Positions 51,018 through 54,939 of a stretch of 54,939 bases of DNA are shown one piece after another. The translations under genes and the position numbers were made by a program. The DNA is taken from contig JAFRPH010000023.1 of NCBI GenBank assembly GCA_017429205.1, forward strand, positions 1 to 54,939. The letters run 5' to 3'. The notes beneath the pieces were generated by a model. It made no database searches. It was not told where the DNA came from and saw only the letters and a list, made by a program, of their open reading frames with translations. Position 1 is the first letter of the stretch; every line of letters starts with the position of its first letter. The DNA is from Bacteroidales bacterium (GTDB lineage: Bacteria > Bacteroidota > Bacteroidia > Bacteroidales > UBA932).

Positions 51018-51932
51018 TTAGCGCAGCATCAGGTCGGCGCGGCCGAGGAGAGATTGCGTCGTGTAGGCCTCCACGGTGTAGATGCCCTTGCCGAGTTCGC
51101 TCATGTCCTTCACGTACACGCCCACCGTCAGGTCTTCGCCTTCGTAATCCACCTCGCGGGAGGCGGAGGCGGTCATCGTCTCGCCGTTGTAGGTGAAGTC
51201 CGTGGAACTGTTGTTCAGGAGGATGACGCCGTTCGGATCCTTGACGCGGACATATACACGGATGGGACCGCGCTCGGCGATTTCGTTCGCTGCGAGGGTG
51301 ACCGTGGCCAAGAAGTAGGTGACGCGGCTGGAGCGGTCGGTTTCCCGGTCGGAGCCGTTGTAGGCGACGAGGGTCAGGCCCCGGCCCTTGACGACGGACC
51401 CGGCGGCCACCTGGCCGGAGAGGTTCTCCACCTGGCGGGTCAGGTTCTCATTGGCCTGACGGCTTTCGGCGGCTTCCCGGCGGGCGGCGGCGGCATCGGC
51501 CGTGAGCTGCTTGTTCAGGGTGTTCAGGGAGTCGATCTGGACGATGTAGCCGCGCATGATGGAGCGCAGGGTGCCGAGCTCCTTCTCGTACTGGCGGATC
51601 TTCGCGCGGTTCGTGGCCTCGGTCTTCGAGAGCTTCTCGATGAGGAGGGCCACCTGCTCGCGGGAGGTGTCCAGCTGGCTGTTGATGCTTTCGTAGTCGG
51701 AGTTCAGGGTTTCGAAGTCGGTCTGCAGGTTGAGGAGCTGTTGGGTCAGTTCGGCCTTTTCGCCTTCGAGTTCGTTCACGAGGCTGCTCTTCTGGCTCCA
51801 GATCCAGGCCAGGGCGCCACCGAGGGCGAGGGCGGCGACGGCGAGGATGATGGTCGCGGTCTTCAGGGATCCATTGCGGTTTTTCTTCTCACGCTCTTCG
51901 CGTTCGATTCTCTCGAGGGGATCTTCAGTCAT
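51018..51932 (-). CDS. Membrane-anchored coiled-coil protein of unknown function
   Basis: 304 residues. Charged cytoplasmic N-terminus (DPLERIEREEREKKNRNG), one membrane helix (TATIILAVAALALGGALAWIW), a long coiled coil at about 50-175, and a beta-rich C-terminal domain (TYFLATVTLAANEIAERGPI, VYVRVKDPNGVILLNNSS). Similar proteins occur in Bacteroidales without known role. Start at 51932 is favoured over an in-frame one 27 nt upstream, since the -7 box is at 51957-51964. Confidence 0.7.
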   Translation of the reverse strand: MTEDPLERIEREEREKKNRNGSLKTATIILAVAALALGGALAWIWSQKSSLVNELEGEKAELTQQLLNLQTDFETLNSDYESINSQLDTSREQVALLIEKLSKTEATNRAKIRQYEKELGTLRSIMRGYIVQIDSLNTLNKQLTADAAAARREAAESRQANENLTRQVENLSGQVAAGSVVKGRGLTLVAYNGSDRETDRSSRVTYFLATVTLAANEIAERGPIRVYVRVKDPNGVILLNNSSTDFTYNGETMTASASREVDYEGEDLTVGVYVKDMSELGKGIYTVEAYTTQSLLGRADLMLR

Positions 51933-51956
51933 GATGCTTTTCGTTTTAAATATCTG

Positions 51957-51974
51957 CAAATATATCTATATTTG
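51957..51974. promoter_or_regulatory. Palindromic divergent promoter: two -7 boxes 2 bp apart
   Basis: CAAATATATCTATATTTG is a perfect-ended 18-bp palindrome made of TATATTTG on each strand (51964-51957 and 51967-51974). It serves the coiled-coil gene on the minus strand and the aminopeptidase gene on the plus strand, each with a leader of about 20 nt. Confidence 0.75.
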
Positions 51975-51997
51975 TGAAAACAGTCAAGAATCATACC

Positions 51998-53800
51998 ATG
52001 GAAAACGTCTTTGCACAGCGCGTGGAGGCCCTTCGCGACCTGATGCGCGAGAACGGCTGGGACGCCGTCGTCCTGACGGGCAGCGATCCGCACGCGAGCG
52101 AGTATCCGGCCCGTCGCTGGAAGCAGGTCGAGTGGGTGTCCGGCTTCACGGGCGAGGCGGGGGACTTGTGCATCACCCTGGACCACGCCGGCCTGTGGAC
52201 CGACACGCGGTATTTCATCCAGGCGGTGAAGCAGCTCGCCGGGACGGGGATCGAACTGCACAAGATGCGTGTGCCCGAGCAGGTGCCCATCCCGCAGTGG
52301 CTCGCCTCCCGCGGCTTCGAGGAGCCGGTCGTGGCGGTGGACGGACTGTGCCAGACGGTGGCGGCCGTCGCGGGCCTGAAGGCCGCGTTCGGCGGCGCCG
52401 TTCGCGTCGTCTCGGCCCCCGACCTCCTCTCGTCGCTGTGGACAGACCGCCCCGCGATTCCGTCGACCCCGATCATCACCCTGGGCGACGACCTGACGGG
52501 GGAGTCCCGCGAGGCGAAGATCCACTGGCTCCGCAAATGGATGATGCGGCAGGAGGTGGACGCCATCTTCCTGACCGCCCTGGACGAGATCGCCTGGCTG
52601 TTGAACGTCCGCGGGTCCGACGTGGACTACAATCCGGTCGTGATCTCCTACCTGCTCGTCACGATGGAGCAGGTGTATTGGTTCGTCCGGAAGGATGCCT
52701 TCGCGGAGGCGGACGAGGAGACGCTGGCGAGCTTCGACGAGCTCGCGGCCGACGAAGTCACCCTCTGCGACTACGGGGAGGCCGCCGTCGCGCTGGCCAC
52801 CTTCGTGGACCAGGACGTGGACCGGATCTATGTGGACCCGTCCACCTTGAACATCCATTTGCGCGAATGCCTGGACGAAAACGGCTACGACGTGGTGGAA
52901 GGCCTGTCGCCCGTGCCGCTCCGCAAATCGGTGAAGAACCGCGTGGAGATCGATGGGATGCGGGAGGCGCACCTGGAGGACGGCCTTGCGATGGAGCAGT
53001 TCCTCTATTGGCTGGAAGGCCAGGTGGGACAGGTCGACGAATGGGAGGCCGCCTGCAAGCTGCAGTCCTTCCGGGCGCAGATTCCGGGCTACCGGGGCGA
53101 CAGCTTCGAGACCATATCGGCCTACGGGCCCGGCGCCGCGCTGCCGCACTACGTGACGCCGCGCACCGGCGCGCCGGTCCTGGAGCCGCGCGGACTTTAC
53201 CTCGTGGACTCCGGAGGCCAGTATCTCTTCGGCACGACGGACATCACGCGCACCGTTCCCCTCGGCCCTTGCACGGCTCTGGAGAAGGAGGACTATACGC
53301 TCGTGATGAAAGGGCACATCGACCTGTCGATGGCCGTGTTCCCGGTGGGCACCTGCGGCTGCCACCTGGACATCCTGGCCCGCAACCCCCTCTGGCAGAC
53401 CAAGCGCAACTTCGGCCACGGCACTGGCCACGGCATCGGCTTCTTCCTCAATGTCCACGAGGGCCCGCAGGAATTCCGCCAGAACTTCAACGCCTACCCC
53501 TATGTCCCGGGCATCATCAACACCATCGAACCGGGCCTCTACCGCGAAGGTATGCACGGCGTCCGGCACGAGAATGTGGTCCTCGTGCGTGAGGACGGAA
53601 CCAACGACTTCGGCACCTGGTACTCCTTTGAGACCCTGACCCTCTGCCACTACGATACCTCGGTCCTGGTCCGTGACCTCCTGACTCCGGACGAAATCGC
53701 CTGGCTCAACGCCTACAACGAGCGCGTCTACCGCACCCTCTCGCCCCGCCTCCCTTCGGACATCGCCGCCTGGCTCCGCGACAAGACCCGGGCGATCTAA
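51998..53800 (+). CDS. Aminopeptidase P family (M24B) protein
   Basis: 600 residues, the long form with three domains: two N-terminal creatinase-like domains (MENVFAQRVEALRDLMRENG, EWVSGFTGEAGDLCITLDHA, LDEIAWLLNVRGSDVDYNPV) and the C-terminal pita-bread domain. Metal ligands are in LVDSGGQYLFGTTDITRT (two Asp), FGHGTGHGIGFFLNVHEGP (His), NTIEPGLY (Glu) and VRHENVVLV (Glu). It removes an N-terminal residue before proline. The ATG at 51998 is chosen; a GTG at 51974 overlaps the -7 box and cannot be transcribed from it. Confidence 0.93.
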   Translation: MENVFAQRVEALRDLMRENGWDAVVLTGSDPHASEYPARRWKQVEWVSGFTGEAGDLCITLDHAGLWTDTRYFIQAVKQLAGTGIELHKMRVPEQVPIPQWLASRGFEEPVVAVDGLCQTVAAVAGLKAAFGGAVRVVSAPDLLSSLWTDRPAIPSTPIITLGDDLTGESREAKIHWLRKWMMRQEVDAIFLTALDEIAWLLNVRGSDVDYNPVVISYLLVTMEQVYWFVRKDAFAEADEETLASFDELAADEVTLCDYGEAAVALATFVDQDVDRIYVDPSTLNIHLRECLDENGYDVVEGLSPVPLRKSVKNRVEIDGMREAHLEDGLAMEQFLYWLEGQVGQVDEWEAACKLQSFRAQIPGYRGDSFETISAYGPGAALPHYVTPRTGAPVLEPRGLYLVDSGGQYLFGTTDITRTVPLGPCTALEKEDYTLVMKGHIDLSMAVFPVGTCGCHLDILARNPLWQTKRNFGHGTGHGIGFFLNVHEGPQEFRQNFNAYPYVPGIINTIEPGLYREGMHGVRHENVVLVREDGTNDFGTWYSFETLTLCHYDTSVLVRDLLTPDEIAWLNAYNERVYRTLSPRLPSDIAAWLRDKTRAI

Positions 53801-53848
53801 AGGGCGGGTGCCTGTTTAATGGAAGTACCTGCTGTTCAGCCAATAAAG

Positions 53849-53884
53849 AAAAGTGCTTTAGGCCAACTTGCCTAAAGCACTTTT
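53849..53884. terminator. Bidirectional terminator hairpin
   Basis: A perfect 15-bp stem AAAAGTGCTTTAGGC / GCCTAAAGCACTTTT with a 6-nt loop, flanked by A-rich sequence on the left and ending in T on the right. It lies between the aminopeptidase gene and the convergent trpB gene. Confidence 0.9.
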
Positions 53885-53926
53885 GGTAAAACTTTGTAAA
53901 TCAATCGTTTCTATTCAACGGCCGTC

Positions 53927-54939
53927 TTACTTGTTCAGCGCATCGGCGCTGCCGATGAACTTCGCGAGGTCTTCCTCGGAGACGTGGTAGTTCTGCATCT
54001 CGCCGGAGAAGTACTGGTCGTAGGCGGCCATGTCCACGAAGCCGTGGCCGGAGAGGTTGAAGAGGATGGTCTTCTGCTCGCCGGTCTCCTTGCACTTGAG
54101 GGCCTCCTGGATGGTGGCGGCGATGGCGTGGCAGGACTCCGGAGCGGGGATGATGCCCTCGGTGCGGGCGAACAGGACGCCGGCGCGGAAGGAGTCGAGC
54201 TGCTCGATGTCGACCGCCTCCATGTAGCCGTCCTTCATCAGCTGGGAGAGGATGACGCCGGCGCCATGGTAGCGCAGGCCGCCGGCGTGGATGGACGCGG
54301 GCTTGAAGGTGTGGCCGAGGGTGAACATCGGCAGGAGCGGGGTCATGCCGGCCACGTCGCCGAAGTCATACTCGAACTTGCCCTTGGTGAGCTTCGGGCA
54401 GGAATAGGGCTCCGCGGCGATGAAGCGGGTCTTCTTGCCCTCCAGGATGTTGTGGCGCATGAACGGGAGGGCCAGGCCGCAGAAGTTGGAGCCGCCGCCG
54501 AAGCAGGCGATCACGATGTCGGGATACTCGCCGGTCATCGCCATCTGCTTCTCGGCCTCCTGGCCGATGATGGTCTGGTGCAGGCACACATGGTTCAGCA
54601 CGGAACCCAGGGCGTACTTGCAGTTCGGGGTGCTCATCGCCAGCTCGATGGCCTCGGAGATGGCGCAGCCCAGGGAGCCGCGGTCGTTCGGATTGACGGT
54701 CAGGATGTCCTTGCCGGCGCGGGTGGACATGGACGGGGACGGGGTGACGGCCGCGCCGAAGGTCTGCATGATCGAGCGGCGGAAGGGCTTCTGCTCATAG
54801 CTCACCTTGACCATATAGACGGCGCAGTCGATGCCGAACTTCTTGGTCGCGTAGGAGAGCGCGCCGCCCCACTGGCCGGCGCCGGTCTCGGTGGTCAGGT
54901 TCGTGACGCCTTGCTCCTTGGCATAGTATGCCTGGGCTA
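53927..54939 (-). CDS. Tryptophan synthase beta-like protein (TrpB2 type), 5'-truncated
   Basis: C-terminal ~338 residues; the gene continues past the window edge. The frame is open from the edge (NLTTETGAGQWGGALSYATK), so the ATG at 54814 is internal. CFGGGSNFCGLALPF is the phosphate-binding glycine loop for PLP, and AAEPYSCPKLTKGKFEYDFGD, KPASIHAGGLRYHGAG and FARTEGIIPAPESCHAI are typical of the TrpB2 subfamily rather than the TrpA-linked TrpB1. Catalytic Lys is outside the window. It makes Trp from indole or a related substrate and serine. Confidence 0.9.
   Translation of the reverse strand, partial: AQAYYAKEQGVTNLTTETGAGQWGGALSYATKKFGIDCAVYMVKVSYEQKPFRRSIMQTFGAAVTPSPSMSTRAGKDILTVNPNDRGSLGCAISEAIELAMSTPNCKYALGSVLNHVCLHQTIIGQEAEKQMAMTGEYPDIVIACFGGGSNFCGLALPFMRHNILEGKKTRFIAAEPYSCPKLTKGKFEYDFGDVAGMTPLLPMFTLGHTFKPASIHAGGLRYHGAGVILSQLMKDGYMEAVDIEQLDSFRAGVLFARTEGIIPAPESCHAIAATIQEALKCKETGEQKTILFNLSGHGFVDMAAYDQYFSGEMQNYHVSEEDLAKFIGSADALNK

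Noticed and set aside
51974..51997. GTG at 51974 as start of aminopeptidase P
   Set aside because: Its G is the last base of the -7 box, so the codon would lie upstream of the transcription start; ATG at 51998 fits the family.

Overview
The window is about 54.9 kb of GC-rich chromosome (no assembly gaps, no tRNA or rRNA) from a member of the Bacteroidetes, most probably the order Bacteroidales. The evidence is the gene order (secY-map-infA-rpmJ-rpsM-rpsK-rpsD-rpoA-rplQ without adk, and a split-type atpD-atpC-atpB-atpE-atpF-atpH-atpA-atpG operon whose AtpB has an N-terminal signal sequence), -7 boxes of the form TAnnTTTG, near-absence of Shine-Dalgarno sequences, and Bacteroidetes-type families (fimbrillin-like lipoprotein, DUF2490, S41 lipoprotein, Gly-rich DUF4890-like protein). 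The exact genus cannot be fixed from the sequence.

Layout. 1-7516: end of the S10/spc/alpha ribosomal superoperon from the truncated rplF to rplQ, closed by a strong terminator. 7519-17194: an envelope or secretion cluster with an S41 protease lipoprotein, a ~50-residue orphan peptide gene, a fimbrillin-like lipoprotein, a secreted M6 metalloprotease, two SGNH hydrolase-like proteins and an MBOAT O-acyltransferase (a likely surface-glycan O-acylation module). 17198-18768: two divergent LuxR-type regulators, one a membrane-anchored TPR protein, the other a 67-residue solo HTH. 18789-21512: OmpA-like and unknown proteins. 21580-31571: housekeeping genes (ispF, mutL, rhomboid, EEP hydrolase, Sua5-type protein, rsmE, YfcE-like phosphodiesterase, radA, a membrane-anchored peptide deformylase homologue, a YhcC-type radical SAM protein). 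31653-36248: a minus-strand run with a DUF2490 outer-membrane protein, a DUF4956 membrane protein, a VTC-type polyphosphate polymerase domain protein, a small exported protein and a Gly-rich carbohydrate-binding lipoprotein. It faces a LytS/LytTR two-component pair (36401-38220) across a direct repeat that looks like a LytTR operator. 38225-41654: DacB, GalE and a secreted esterase. 41661-48477: the F-type ATP synthase operon. 48489-51932: small membrane proteins, HemW and a coiled-coil anchor protein. 51998-53800: aminopeptidase P. 53927-end: the 3' part of a TrpB2-type tryptophan synthase beta chain.

The most unusual signal is a family of short interspersed repeats, most with ends of the TGTCATTCC...GGAATCTC or TGTCATTTC...GAAATCT type and variable palindromic cores. 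They occur in both orientations and sit inside reading frames: in-frame insertions in the MBOAT protein, RsmE, AtpB and AtpG, where they add 17-40 residues. They also sit on three junctions of the atp operon (atpD/atpC, atpB/atpE, atpA/atpG), supplying the atpC start codon and one base of the atpB stop. In AtpB the repeat appears to encode the signal-peptide cleavage region plus a tandem 8-residue repeat. In AtpG it occupies the loop that carries the redox insert in chloroplast gamma subunits.

Other points of note: at least eight genes whose -7 box lies only 4-8 nt before the ATG, implying leaderless or near-leaderless mRNAs; palindromic face-to-face divergent promoters; perfect Shine-Dalgarno sequences found only before rplR and rplO; a MutL without the endonuclease motif; and a 21-bp-phased LytTR-like operator. 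Function statements come from sequence motifs and family knowledge; no database search was possible.
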